Assembly: GCA_003952965.2 (NCBI GenBank) | Contig: CM025855.1 | Location: forward strand, 30,341,938 to 30,405,937 | Direction of reading: 5' to 3' | Length of the DNA stretch: 64,000 bases | DNA from: Morella rubra | Lineage: Eukaryota; Streptophyta; Magnoliopsida; Fagales; Myricaceae | Shown: one piece after another, positions 46,891 through 58,855 of the stretch | Layout: each line of letters starts with the position of its first letter | Position numbering within the stretch: the first letter of the stretch is position 1 | The notes under the pieces: model-generated | Told to the model about the DNA's origin: nothing | The model's input: the letters and a program-made list of their open reading frames with translations, nothing else | The model's database searches: none | Position numbers and translations under genes: made by a program

Positions 46891-47475
46891 GACTCTAGCT
46901 AGGACCCATATGGCACATATTCAGGTGAAAATAAAGTACCTAAAGCAGTGGAATTTATTCCCATGGCTGTATCGGTACCTAGGCTCTTTAATTTTCCACT
47001 GTGTAGTGCAGGGACTTCGTGAATCGTGGGGTAATAATTTACAGTGGATACTCGCTCCCCATTCTTTTCCACTGTGCAGGGGCTTTCATGGTACAGAAGA
47101 TACTCGCCGTCCACAGTTTCCAGCTATAATGTTGAACAGTATCCATGTTCTTTCTAGGACGATTTTATTTTCTGAAAAATCGTGAACACTTTTTTCTATG
47201 CAGTTATTTATGGTCCATAAAAGTCAAGCCCACGAGAGAGAGAGAGAGAGAAGGGGTGTCATGTTGGGGAAGGCAGTGGCGAGTGGGCATGAAGCAGAAC
47301 ATCGGGGCAATGATGGGGGTGATACCGACGAAATTATCAAATTGATTTTGGGCAGCTGCAGGAGATTTTTTTGGAGCTAATTAGGGAGGTGGAGCAGCAG
47401 TTAAAATTGAAGACCTGTACGGGTGTCAGAGCACTATGTGGCTGTAAGGTAAAGAAACAAGGACGCATTAATAAT
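46891..47475. other. Intergenic DNA with a weak tandem unit and a GA run
   Basis: TTTTCCACTGTG occurs at 46994 and again at 47068, each followed by related text ending in GATACTCGC, suggesting an old ~75-bp tandem duplication. A short (GA)n run lies at 47235-47251. No gene is seen. Confidence 0.4.
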
Positions 47476-47543
47476 GGAGAGAGGACCAGCTAACCAGAGG
47501 TCCAGAGGCAGCCTCTGCTTCCGGCCTGCTGGTCCTTCTCTAT
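47476..47543. other. Short GC-rich hairpin
   Basis: AGGACCAGC (47482-47490) pairs with GCTGGTCCT (47528-47536), with partial pairing of the purine/pyrimidine arms outside it. Inside lies a second palindrome, CAGAGGCAGCCTCTG (47503-47517). The hairpin stands out in AT-rich surroundings. It does not match a plant miRNA family that I recognise. Confidence 0.5.
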
Positions 47544-48802
47544 GAAAAAAAGCAGTTACCATGCATTAAAAGTTACAGATATAAAAGAATAATAATAATA
47601 AAAAAATAGCTTGATGATGCTTTTGGAGCCTTAGTAATTACGTCCGTCCCAAATGTCAGTGACATGCGGATGAACATGAGAGAAAGTAGCGTGCAAACTG
47701 TAATCCATGCAAGGACTGGTTCCTCCATTTGTCCCAAAGAGAATCACAAAGCCGGGGGGGGAGGGGAATTCATGCATGTCATGCGGCGGGTTAGTTTATC
47801 TATTTCCTCTGGGGTCGCAAACTCGAAAAGCTATAGTGAAGAATTTATGAGTCTAACGTGCATATTTAATGCCACTTCCATTGCATATTATAAGTACCAA
47901 GCAATTGGCTCGGTAACAAATTAATCACAATTCAATAGATCATCATATAGCTTTGTTAATTGACCAAAAATCGATCGAAAATCGGAGAATTCGTCAAGAT
48001 CATAACTTCCATGCTATCATTTATAATTGAGTTCTTAGATACTTATAATTACGTACAATATTGGTTCTAGCTAATCGCATGCATACATCTAATTAAACAT
48101 AATTTCTAAAATTTGGACTAACCCTTAATTTTTTAAATATGTATTGTTTCTGTAAGCATGAATTACGTACCTACTCTCGAATATGCGTGCTTGGCTTTAG
48201 CTCTTATATATAAAACACTTTCGACTTTTAAGGGATGTCAACGTGAAAGGTTAAGGTAGTCCTTTTTCTTTTTGAGATACGATGTTTATGGAAAATATGT
48301 AGATGCAGTAATCTAGGGTTACAACTATACTTTCGAATGATTGCTAGAAAAGGCCTTTAGGACACAAAAGTTCATGGACCACTTGTGTCAATAGATTTAA
48401 GTCGGGATTTTTCAAGTGATTGTGAAACATATCACTGTCACATAACGATAGCATATGCAAATACTTCTAGACATGCAGTCCAAGTTGAGCTTGAGTACTT
48501 GACTCATTATGCAAGTTATGAATTCAAGATAGAGGGGTTGCCTGATTCACCAGTATTTCCTCCAGACTCATAGGTAGGGTGATGCTAAACTGTCTTCTAA
48601 GGGTTGATACTATTACATAGGCTCAATTTGTCCCTTGAGAAAAAACATACATGGAATGCATTTATCCTAAGGAGTACTAAAGTAAATTGAGTAATTAATT
48701 CGCGTTTAAACTTAATATAGTTATGCTTGGGGACAGAGCGGGGTTGGGCCCCAACCCCTCCAAATCGAGTAGAAACTTTTATTCTTTTTAGGCAAAAAAA
48801 AA
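47544..48802. other. Intergenic DNA, nothing recognised
   Basis: Non-coding and AT-rich. The open frame at 48385-48573 (62 codons) has no recognisable motif. Confidence 0.4.
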
Positions 48803-49057
48803 GGGTTAAGTATACTTTGCACCCTTTAATTTTGGAGGTTTTGATACTTTGCACCTGAATCTATTATTTTTATCATATTGCATCTACCAATTATTGATTT
48901 TAGATATTTTATATTCTTCCTTAAAAATTTTTAACAGAGAGTGCAAAATATCTGAAATCAATAGTTAGTGGGTGCAATATGATAAAAAAATAATAGATCT
49001 ACGTGCAAAATGTCAAGATCTTCAAAATTAGAGAGTGTAAAGTGTATTTATCCAAAA
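48803..49057. mobile_element. GGTTAAATA-family MITE, best palindrome
   Basis: The arms match over nearly the full ~255 bp. Left: GGGTTAAGTATACTTTGCAC, then ATCTATTATTTTTATCATAT. Right, reversed: GGATAAATACACTTTACACT, then ATCTATTATTTTTTTATCAT. TTATTCTTTT occurs outside both ends in inverted orientation, so the termini may lie slightly further out. No coding capacity. Confidence 0.75.
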
Positions 49058-49867
49058 GAATAATAATTTCAAGTGTAATATCAGTGATTTCAAAAGATGC
49101 CACTTAACAAATTGTGATCATTTCCAACTTCACGATATTAATTATAATAAGTTGTAAAATATTTAATATTCAATTTTTCAGTTAACAAGGACTACTAAAT
49201 ACAAATTATCCGAAAAGGTTCGGAAAAAAGGGGAAAAAACAGTGGAAACCTAACGATAAACTGATGATCCGTACATTCTTCGGTACCCCCACATTCTCTG
49301 ACAAAACTATGCCGTTGCGAACCGGGATCCCTCCTCCGTAGTCCGTACATTCTTCGGTACCTCCTCCGTTGCGGTGTTGCTGGCCTTGGATACAGCTTTT
49401 ATTATGATCGTAGATGCTCTTGATTTGATTTGACTCAGGATCTTGTTTTTGCCTTAGAGGTTGCAAGCCACGCATTATTTTAAACTCCGTACAACGTAAT
49501 CCATAAAAAGGTGTTCAGGCGCGTGAGAGAGAGAGAGAGAGGGGAAAAATAATCAACCTTGCTTTCATTAAACATCAGCTTCTCTCAGAGCCTCAAGAGG
49601 GTTCTGTGACAACCACCTCCATGAGGAAAATCTCCAGCCTTTATACATCTCCAACAAACAAAATGTCCATGAGTTTCTAGTTAGAGTCATTGACATAAAA
49701 ACCCCCCAGGGGGTGTCTCTAACCAAAAAAGGGACACAGAAAAAAGAGAGGAGAAAAAGGACCAGGACACGACAAAGTGAGAAAGATGAATAAAAAGAGA
49801 GGCATAAAACTGCTGCTTCATCTTAATCATCTTCTCCAAGAATACCCATCAATTTCTTGATCTTCTC
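49058..49867. other. SAUR50-like 3' UTR and intergenic DNA
   Basis: The 3' UTR of the minus-strand SAUR gene extends leftward from 49867, probably past 49600. A perfect 20-bp direct repeat, TCCGTACATTCTTCGGTACC, is at about 49269-49288 and 49341-49360. A (GA)n run lies at 49525-49541. Confidence 0.45.
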
Positions 49868-50182
49868 TCATCTGAGCATGGAAGTTAGAGATCGAAAAAC
49901 GACTTCTTCGCAGGGGATGGTAAGGCCCATATCATGATCGAAGCCGAATTCTTCTTCAGCTTGGCGGAGGAGGCATTGGAACTCAGGGTGAGTCAAGAAT
50001 GAAATTGGGACAATATACCTACTTCTCTTTTCACCAACATAGACAGCAAAATGGCCCTTTGGAACGTCTAGCGGGAGGCCATCCTCGTCGTATCCATGCT
50101 TCTTTCCTAAGCTCGAACATCTTTTAAGGATCTGTTTAAGAACTGCAGTTTGAGGAAGTTTATTGGACTTTCTAATGGCCAT
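49868..50182 (-). CDS. SAUR50: SAUR50-like auxin-responsive protein
   Basis: Intronless, 104 aa, minus strand. It reads [20 protein letters not shown] then [60 protein letters not shown] and [16 protein letters not shown]. The [20 protein letters not shown] leader is characteristic of the SAUR50 (At4g34760-like) subgroup, and the length is close to the ~107 aa usual there. These short SAURs bind and inhibit PP2C.D phosphatases and so promote growth. In the family, expression is induced by auxin and transcripts are short-lived. It is a separate lineage from the SAUR at 38341, not a recent tandem duplicate. Confidence 0.95.
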   Translation of the reverse strand: MAIRKSNKLPQTAVLKQILKRCSSLGKKHGYDEDGLPLDVPKGHFAVYVGEKRSRYIVPISFLTHPEFQCLLRQAEEEFGFDHDMGLTIPCEEVVFRSLTSMLR

Positions 50183-50297
50183 TTTGCAAGTTCAGATCAG
50201 AAGAGGTGCTTTAGGTAAAGGGAGATACGGAAGTTAAGGGAGAGATAAGAGAGTGAAGTGGAGGTGGTGGTGATGGGAGGGTGGGGGGTGAAGGGGG

Positions 50298-50340
50298 TAT
50301 TTATGATGAAATTTGAGAGAGAGAGAGAGGGAGAGAGAGT
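50298..50340 (-). promoter_or_regulatory. Core promoter of the SAUR50-like gene with GA-rich tract
   Basis: On the minus strand ATAAATAC (50305-50298) is a TATA-like box 116 bases ahead of the start codon. Directly upstream, 50312-50340 is an almost pure GA/CT tract, a pyrimidine-patch type element common in plant core promoters. Confidence 0.55.
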
Positions 50341-51858
50341 CAGTCATGTGGCGTGTGGGAGCAAAGGACAGACCACGGGTGTTTTGGGGTATGTGTATGT
50401 TGCAAGGACATGGTGGGAGCCAAGCCCATTGGGTTTACTCTTCTATGTTGGCCCTCCTATTGACAATATGGACCCTCTCTCTTTCTCTTCTTGTCAGCTC
50501 TTCTCTCTCTCTCTGCGCGCCTTCTTTCTAGTAGTTAGACCATATTTCTCAAGTTCTTTTTACACTTTTCAGCACAAATTAATGTTTGAAGTGACTAATA
50601 TCTTCGTTATGATTGCTCTTCTTCGACATTGTTTGTCTCTCAATGCCATCTAAATAATCCCAAGAGATTGGCCTGGTGATCAGGACCTGGGGTCTAAGGG
50701 TGTTCTTTCCGTGCCGTTCATGTTGAGGTGTCATTGGCTATTGCCTGAAGTTGGGCTTTCTTCTTTTGTTGCTTAAGAAGAGTTCTGTCTTCACCAAAAT
50801 TAACTTTTCCATCTGCATTTACTTCTGCTACTACGAAAGATTTGTTGCACGGCACTATTCCTGGCTTAATTTCCAATTTGGAGTCGCATTTTATAAGTCT
50901 TTCTGCATATCATATCTCTCTTTTTTTTTTTTTGAGACCATATTACATCTGTCTGTTTGCGAAAGAGTCATTTTCCCAACCAAATTGTGTTACTAAAATC
51001 TCTATAACCACTTCCTTTGAGGTGATTTGGTCACAGACGACTTATAATTTTTCTGACATTGGGGCTAGCCAAAGTCTCCACCTTTTACTAAAAATAGATC
51101 TTTCGTATACTTCAGTTGTTCTTCTTAAATAATTGCAGTTATCTCTCCACCTGAAATCACGGACAATAATGAGTACCCTTTCAGTACACTTCTGTTGATC
51201 CTTTGGCTTTTTCCAATTGTTGTGCTTGTGATTCCGTGGACCAAGTCACATAAAACAGCAGTCTCTCAAAGTCCATAAAAGTTACTGCTGCCTTTGCAGA
51301 TTTTGACCTCAATTTCTTTATCTTCAAAGGTCACACCTCCTGAGATAAAAAAGCAAAAAACTAAAGCCAGAGTCTGAAATCTTTCCTTGCATGACTCCTG
51401 ACCTGGGAGCAAGTGCTTGTGCTACGTACAATGTGATCTTCAGAGTGAAAAGAATAAGGGGAAGATAAAGATCTTTCATCTAACAGAGGGATAGTGGTAA
51501 GAATGCTATAGGATCTGATATTTGCTTCTTGTTAATGCCCTACTCTAACGGGACATATTCAGTGGTTGTTTCTCATGAGTGAAGGAAATGGATAAAGTGA
51601 AGTGAATTCCTAACAACAAAGATAACAATAGAAGCAAATTGCAGGTTTCTTAAATGCCCAAACCATCCGACTTCCCACAAGTAAAATATGTGGAAGGAAC
51701 GAAGTGTTCCCAAGACAAACGGCTCTCCATGTGGTCCTGCTGAAACCATAGCCACTAAATGGGAGAGCTCTAATGAGACATACGTCTACACCAATTGTCC
51801 ACCACTAAGATTTCCCATAGCCGGCTGGCTTCATTCAGCAAAGTTCTCACCCCATGTT
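50341..51858. other. Intergenic DNA upstream of the SAUR50-like gene
   Basis: It contains CT-rich and T-rich stretches. Open frames at 50258-50653 and 50842-51132 are not supported by any motif. No transposon ends were matched. Confidence 0.4.
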
Positions 51859-52027
51859 CTACGCTCAGAAAGTGATTTTCAGAATATAAATTTAGAAACA
51901 GTACCGAGACAGCAATGTCAATATTTTGTCTCCTCCATACTTTCGTCCTAAAACTACGCTCAGAAAGTGATATTCAGAATATAAATTTAGAGCAGTACTG
52001 ATCCGGCAATGTCAATTTGTCTCCTCC
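51859..52027. repeat. ~75-bp direct repeat
   Basis: Copies at 51859-51936 and 51954-52027 share CTACGCTCAGAAAGTGA, TTCAGAATATAAATTTAGA, GCAATGTCAAT and TTGTCTCCTCC, with a few substitutions and short indels. It is an old tandem duplication in non-coding DNA. Confidence 0.75.
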
Positions 52028-54096
52028 CTCTTTTCTTCCTCAAACCCTCCAAGAATCGGTAAGAGCGCACACGATCCCTCAAGATTTGAAGCCTCCAGAC
52101 CCATCATAGATATGTCTCCCTTAAACAGAGTATCTTAGTTTGAGTCAAAGACTAGCTTCTCAGAACAGGTATCTCAACTGTAAGGGTTTTGTCCAAATGC
52201 AAAACTAGGTCATAAATAGTTCTTTCATTTATTGTCCGCCTAGTTAACTGGGTGCTATGCGAGTGACCATATGTAAGATCTTGTAGATGATGAGATTGGA
52301 ATTGGAGAACCTGAAAAGTATAGTAAATAATTGTGTGTACGTCGCTGTCCTTGAAGCAGCTGTTCCCATGTTCTGCGTATGAGATTTGTCCGGAGGAAAA
52401 ATGGATAACAAACAAGAGAGAGACTAGAAAGTTAGAAAGGCCCACCATTCTCACCGAAATGAGGTGCCTTCAAGAGCCAATGGACTAAGCGATTTTCTTT
52501 TGAAGGTTGATGGTGACTCTGCCTTTACTTCGGCACATGAAGGCCATGTTACTCGCCCCCAAACCCTCCTGCGAAGACAACAGAGTACGTAAGGTCCTGA
52601 TGAGATCATTCCAACTAGCTTTACTTCCTCTGCTCTCACTCAAACTGTAACCGCCTGCTTTGGGAGTTGGAATCTTTTACGAATGCCCAAGTTCTGAAAA
52701 CAGTTTTCCTTATTTACCTTGTACTCTACAAACTCTCGCAGCAAACTAAATGATAATTTTACATCTCCCTACAGTTTCTGGTACGACTACTGTAAAAATA
52801 TGAGATTTATGCAGATGTGAAGGAAATGCTTGAATGGAGAACCTAGATTTCTCAGATGACTCGGTATTGATTCCATAATACAAGATCAGATGTGTGTTGG
52901 GCAATAGGGAGATTCAGATGCTAAAAGTTCTACAGAAACATGATCAGTTCAGTCTACCATGAAAACGTAAAACGAGCAAAATCAGTAGTGCCAGAGTAGG
53001 CTTCAAGAGAAATGTGCAAAACAGAGGGCTCCAAGAGTGGAGAATGGCATGTAAGATTAAGATGATGTAAGATTAATTAAGATGAGTATAAGAAGCCTAG
53101 GATCAGAAAAGGCTGTGCAATAATGAGGAATAAAACTTGAGGGGATTTCTGAGATTTAAGGATAGACTCAACCTGGTATGTGCCAAACCAAAGATGTGAG
53201 TGATAACAGAAACAAAAGTGGAACTAACAAGGACAGCACATGCAGGCCCATCAAAAAGCTGGAGTGGACGGTCCCATTCCCAGTAAACTGTTTACGAGTA
53301 CCGCTAGAAGGACTAATAAGTACTTGAGGAGGGGCCTAAACTTAATTGATTCGTACCTCGTGGGTCATCAAGGGAACATTGACTCGGGATCACATGCTCT
53401 GCGCAAGTTCAGGAAAAATACAGAGCTGTTATACAAAAACTAATAAACCGCTTGTAGGATGAGAAATTGGCAAATAAGATCGGTCTTATAGATTGATTAA
53501 TATAAAAAAAACAACAGCTAAATCCCGTGTAAAACCTCCAAAAGCTTCTGAGACGGCACCTTCTAGAACAACCAATATATGTCTTTAGTTCCAACGACGG
53601 GCCGGGATAGTCTGCTGATGTATGAAAATGCATTGATTTCCTTTGCACTGAGCCGATTTTGACAAATGATACTCTTGAGTGAGAAGAAGGATATGAAAAA
53701 CAGTAATCATCAAAAGAGAATTGTGAAAAATACTTTCAGCGATACCAACAGAACAAGATTAAAAAGAAGAAAAGGAATATCTTATTTTGGTGCCAGAGTA
53801 AAGACGTTATTCTCCCAATGATAACTGTCACAAAGATGCAATAGATTTAATTTTCAACTTTCATTGATCCAATGATACATGTTTTCAAGGAAAGGTTTTT
53901 CTCCTCTCCTTGTTGATAAGAGTTCAAATGAAAAAACAAAAAAAATAAGGAAAAGGAAAAAGAAAGCAATCACGGACAAAAATTTCTCTGGCGCCGCTGA
54001 GAAGATACATATGACCGTTTCGTCATTGCAACAAGTGTGAATGCTGCAAAACCAATTTTAAGTACAATCTAAAAAATCTGAATGAAAAATGTAGAT
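52028..54096. other. 3' flank of YAF9A; possible secreted-peptide frame, otherwise empty
   Basis: A minus-strand frame at 52454-52152 begins MRMVGLSNFLVSLLFVIHFS, which looks like a signal peptide and is followed by a cleavage-compatible SGQISYA and a Cys. The rest of the 100-residue frame matches nothing I recognise, and GT/AG sites inside it (GTACAC near 52340, TTTTCAG near 52311) could remove part of it. Apart from this, 52650-54096 shows no gene; the YAF9A 3' UTR presumably occupies the region near 53850-54096. Confidence 0.3.
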
Positions 54097-57000
54097 TCAC
54101 TGGTCAGAGACAGATTTCAATTGTTGATGCTGCCCCTCTACCAAACTTATTTGTCGCCTGAGTTTAGCAATGTGAGCTTGTACCTAATACAATTGAAGCA
54201 AAACCAATAGTCAAAATATTTATCCAAATCAAGATTTGTCAACAAGAATCTTGAATGTAACAACATAATCTGCTTGCAATGCTGAAAGAATACACTGGTT
54301 CAAATTCTTCCACTTCTCTATGAACAAGAAAGCCATCACTGTTCACTCCAAAATTTGGCATGTAAGACCTATTAAGCTGTTCTTGATCCAAGTCAATCAA
54401 CTGAACTAGTCAATCAATTCTATGCCCGTTTGAGCTACAGACATCCATGACATGTCAATAACGAGCAGTTGGGGGATCCGAGATAATAATTTCCAACATG
54501 ATATGTCACTAACTCAGCATAAGTAACTAGACACCAAAGCAATTGAATCGAGCAGACAAAATAAGGCACTGCTATCACTGATTCCACACTTTCTGATTTA
54601 TGGCAAAATCAAGGGGGTTAGTTCAGCGCACCATCTGGAAAAGGCATCATCAGCAAAATCAAGTAGCCCCTGCTATTTGGTTTTGAGCTAATCCTACTCT
54701 TCCTTTCCATTCCATACCCGGAATAGTCAATGATCTTATTAACATCTCACCTCTAGAACTCAATGTCTATTGTAATACTTCTCTAGCGTCCAACAAAGTT
54801 TTGAAGTGTATAGAGAAGTAACTATAACTACTTTTAATATTCAAAATCTGAAAAGAAAGGTGGGGGGGTGGGTGGGGAGGGACAGGAATGGGAGCTTCAA
54901 TAATTGAACTTACACATTTTAGAGCCTCGTAAGGAACATAGATAGAGTATCCCAATCCTATCAGTTCTATAATCAGACTTCTACAGCTCCACCCACCACT
55001 ACATTCTTACCCAAAGGTTGCTCATATGGCTTGGATGACTAATGGAAGGCATCATATGGTATAGTGACCCAAATATCAAGCAATGATGGCATTCATAACT
55101 TAGATTCCCAACAATTTTTGAACTGAGGAGCTATATTTCAACCCATTGTTTACAAAAACACTGTTTTAAGGACCTGCACACCACACAAATGACCAGATAA
55201 AACGCCTATGTTTGAAGTTAGCCTAATCTTTTGTTGTAGGTCACAATAGAAAGGGGTACTATTTGAATTAAAAGGAACTCAACTACATGCCACCTGACCG
55301 TTGAGGGTTAGTAGCATGTATCATGAAGCTTTTCTTCATTTCATGCAATCCCTCCACTACAAGCAGAGGAATATCATGAGAAAGACTAACTTGACATTTG
55401 AACCATGATGACTTTGTCTAAATCATCAATAGGATTCCATGATAATGCTAGTAAGAATTGAGTACCAATATGATTCATTAATTTTAAAAAGTTTCACGGG
55501 CAAGATGTTGTGATGTTAAAAGCATAGCTTAATTATTTTGTTCCTTCAAAAAGAACCCTCCAAATTTGATCTAGCCAATCTAAATAGAGTCTCTGATCTT
55601 TTCACCGAAATTCATGAAAATTATATAAAGTAAACCTGGAGATGAACCAGAATTTTCACCTTTTCTTTCTTCTGTTGTTTTGGGGGGTATACCCCCCAAG
55701 AGAAGAAAAGCCACTTTATATTGGAGAACAAAGTGCTTTCGTTTATGGATCATATGAGCACTGAAATATGCAATGCATGGTAGATTGATTCAGATTATGT
55801 ACAGTGTCAGCAACAGCCACATTTATAATATCTTGGCTGATAATATTCTTCAACAAGGATGGTTACACCTAGGACAATATACGTGGTTTCCAGGACGTAT
55901 ATGCACTTAGTTGGGTGGAAGGACCATGTATTCTCACTAGTAATGAAATTGGAAGCATGCATGCTCACCTGCTGACGAGACGCTGCAAGTTGTAATAACT
56001 CATCTGCTTCTGAGAAATTCATGAACCACTGACTTAGGGGGTTGTCTTTAGTGTCACCTCTCTTCTTTCTACTTGCATCCTCAACTGGCAATAAATACAA
56101 TAAAATAGGCATAGATGTTCATAGAAAGCATTGGCAAAAGCCAAATTAAGGCAAACAGTTAGGAAACAAACCGGGAAGAGGCAAAGTAAATCCAGTGGGT
56201 AATCTGGGCAAGTTTACAGCTGGATGATTTTGCACACGAGCTAAAAAGCCCTCTGAAGGCTCAGGGAACACAATTTCATCGTAGGATTCCAAAACGACAG
56301 GCTTCTTAGTAGACATGGGTCCAGATTCGTCCTCTGGGTACAGCTTCAAATGATGATATCTGTGAATGCACTAAACTTCAATATACCATAAGCCTAATGG
56401 TTTGTGTTATCTTCAATATTGTGGAATAATTAAAATTCCTTTATCTGCCATTCTTCATTTAGAAACAAAAAGCCCTTTCATTTAAATTCAGAAAAGACCA
56501 GGACAAAATATTTAGCGGGTCATACTTAGCACATAATACACTGTAAAAGTAAGCCCGCCCACTTTGGCCTCTTCAGATTTTAGCTATTCAGCTCCAATCA
56601 AAACCTTAGGGCATGACTGCAGAAAATGGGAGGATAAAAATATCAAATCTTTTTGGATAAGGGAAAAAAAAAAAGAAACATCAAATTACATGGTTGAAAA
56701 GGTTATGTGATTTAAAATGTTTTTGTTAAACTTCATCCAACAACTAAATCATCAGAAGGTGATTCTTGTTTTAGTTCATTTACAAATATTATCTCTTCTG
56801 ATCACAGCATTGAATCTTTACCCTATACTCAAAAGTACACGCAGTATTCAATTACAGTGGGGGCCAAACACCAACTAAATCAGCACCCGAAAAATAAAAA
56901 AATAAAAACAACTTACAAGTTCAAAGGCTTATCACCAACATCGCTATGGAAATACAGCGTAATGGCTATTTCAAATTCACCCCACCCTGCTTCTGATACC

Positions 57001-57839
57001 TCAAACGGTGGTGACTCCACAATCCTTGTGGGGTTATCGAAACTGGAATGTAGCTGAAAAACAGCGCGTTTAATCACCACTCCCAGATCCTCATTCGTCC
57101 CCCCACGAACATACACAGTCCACTTGTGTGACTGGTACCTGGTTAGACATTGCAGAAAGTAAAGAACAAACGTTTCATTTATAGTGTAAAATAAGCTATC
57201 CAAGAAGGCATAAAGCTACCAACACAACACCTAAACAGTACTTACTCGCTTGCCTTTTTACCAAGCCAGAAAGAGATGTTACCATACACGATGGGAACGC
57301 TTATTTCCACATCTTTGAGTTTATTGTTCAAAATCTACAGAGAAGCCCATCAACAATAAGGAAATAGACAAACATTGAGTATATAAATAATGCAACGTAA
57401 AAACAGAGTGTTGTAGTGTGGTATCGAAGAACTGCTTTTGGATTGAAAAAATAAAAAAAAGAACTGCTTTTGGATTCGTGAGAAACGTTCCGATGGCAAT
57501 TTAAACAATGGGTAACCGCCCAAAGTTAGTTTTAACCCTAAGCTCTTCAAGAACAAATACTATTGAAAAATGCGGTTTACTACCCTAAAGCAAACTGAAA
57601 ACAGGTTTGGCATTGTGATTCTAAACTATTTTCGAATAACAGCTTCGTAGATTCTGGGTACCCAGGTTTTGGTGTTTCGGAAAATGGGTAATCATCTGAA
57701 TTCGAATCGTACAACGAACCGTTACCCTCTTTTCACTGTCTTCGGCTTTGATCATTTTGCTGCGCTGTGATTTAGGCGTAGGTCCACTTATTTCTGGCTG
57801 ATCTAGACCGTGCTTTTTGGATGATAAAGTATTACTCAT
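54097..57839 (-). CDS. YAF9A: YEATS-domain protein, YAF9A/TAF14b/GAS41 type
   Basis: Six exons on the minus strand: 57839-57726, 57334-57246, 57138-56917, 56359-56172, 56084-55969 and 54183-54097. All introns are GT-AG and the frame is continuous for 271 aa (Arabidopsis YAF9A is about 268). The YEATS domain (about 39-165) includes [40 protein letters not shown], the [11 protein letters not shown] strand and the HFHSD loop, which holds the acyl-lysine pocket in this family. [20 protein letters not shown] and [20 protein letters not shown] follow. The C-terminus ([20 protein letters not shown]) is a predicted coiled coil used for complex assembly. The protein is a nuclear reader subunit shared by the SWR1 and NuA4 chromatin complexes. 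Start: MSNTLSSKK fits the family; an in-frame upstream ATG at 58019 would add 60 residues. Confidence 0.95.
55680..55699. other. Perfect 20-bp palindrome in YAF9A intron 5
   Basis: TTGGGGGGTATACCCCCCAA is a perfect inverted repeat with no spacer. Flanking CTTTTCTTTCTTCT and AGAAGAAAAG extend it as an imperfect hairpin. It lies in the 1.8-kb intron (54184-55968) in AT-rich DNA. Confidence 0.85.
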
Positions 57840-58439
57840 ATCTCCATAGTCTAAACTTGAATCCACGAAGTTAGGGTTTTTCTCTACGAAATCACAGAGC
57901 AAGGTCTCGAAGCAGCTAGCGTCACAGAATGATCGCCTACGACGAAGAGTCGCATCTGTATCACACGGGCCCAATGGCAATGCGCCACCAAACCAAATCA
58001 AAAAAGACTTCTTAGCCAACTGACTATCATACCCTTCCGTTAATCGTGGCGCATCTCTGAAATAGCTCGTCTCGGTGAGCCACCACGCTGGACCCTTGCT
58101 ACGCCTTTTACCGTTAAAACAAATACTTGTGGGAGGTTTTCAGTGATGCCCTTTTGATTGGGAGAATTTCGGTTCTTCACCTAATGTTTCTAGATCAAGG
58201 GCCCAAGGCAGACCTTTTCAAAATTCTAGTCATTCTAACCCATGCTCAGCTTCAAAAGTCTCTGTTCCTCTCATCTCCATGCTATGACAACTGAAGTGGG
58301 ATCAAAAGCATTAAGCTGCAGTGGGATCGCCCTTTTGAGTGAAACATATATTACTCTTGAGGCGTCCTTACTCAATTCCTAATAAAAAATTGCCATGACG
58401 AGAGAGGAGGATAGAGAGATAATCCTTCATTATACTTTA
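57840..58439 (-). promoter_or_regulatory. YAF9A 5' leader and promoter region
   Basis: On the minus strand the in-frame ATG at 58019 opens a frame that runs straight into the YAF9A start. Upstream, 58020-58140 is GC-richer, as expected for a TATA-less housekeeping promoter. The Pack-MULE inserted within about 600 bases of the start codon and its left target duplication ends at 58439. Confidence 0.45.
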
Positions 58440-58855
58440 GGAATAAATGTAAAATTAGTCCATGTGCTTTACGCGAAAATTGATTTGGTCCTCATGATAT
58501 GAAAATCATAAATTTACTTCCCATGATATCAACTCCATTTGCCGTCAGTCCCTCCTTGTCATTCCGTTAGCTCATTTGACAGCATTAATCCACATCAGCC
58601 CTCAGCCCCGTTTAATCTCTCCAGGTCAGCTCAAATAATTGACACGTGAAATTGACTGTAGGTGCTGACTGGTATTTCGCCATTTTATTACTAGCTTATA
58701 AAGCTACCAGACAACACCCCTTCCTAGAGAAGAACGGAGCAATCTCAAACTCTCTCTCTCTCTCTGTAGAAATTTCCTTCCCGATAGGGATTTCTCTTGC
58801 ATCTTTTTGGATACAGAGGGAGAGAGATCAGCATTCCTCCGGCTCAATCAACGGT

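Noticed and set aside
47660-47925. 86-codon frame near 47.7 kb
   Set aside because: No family motif; it includes a run of nine G residues and lies among intergenic repeats.
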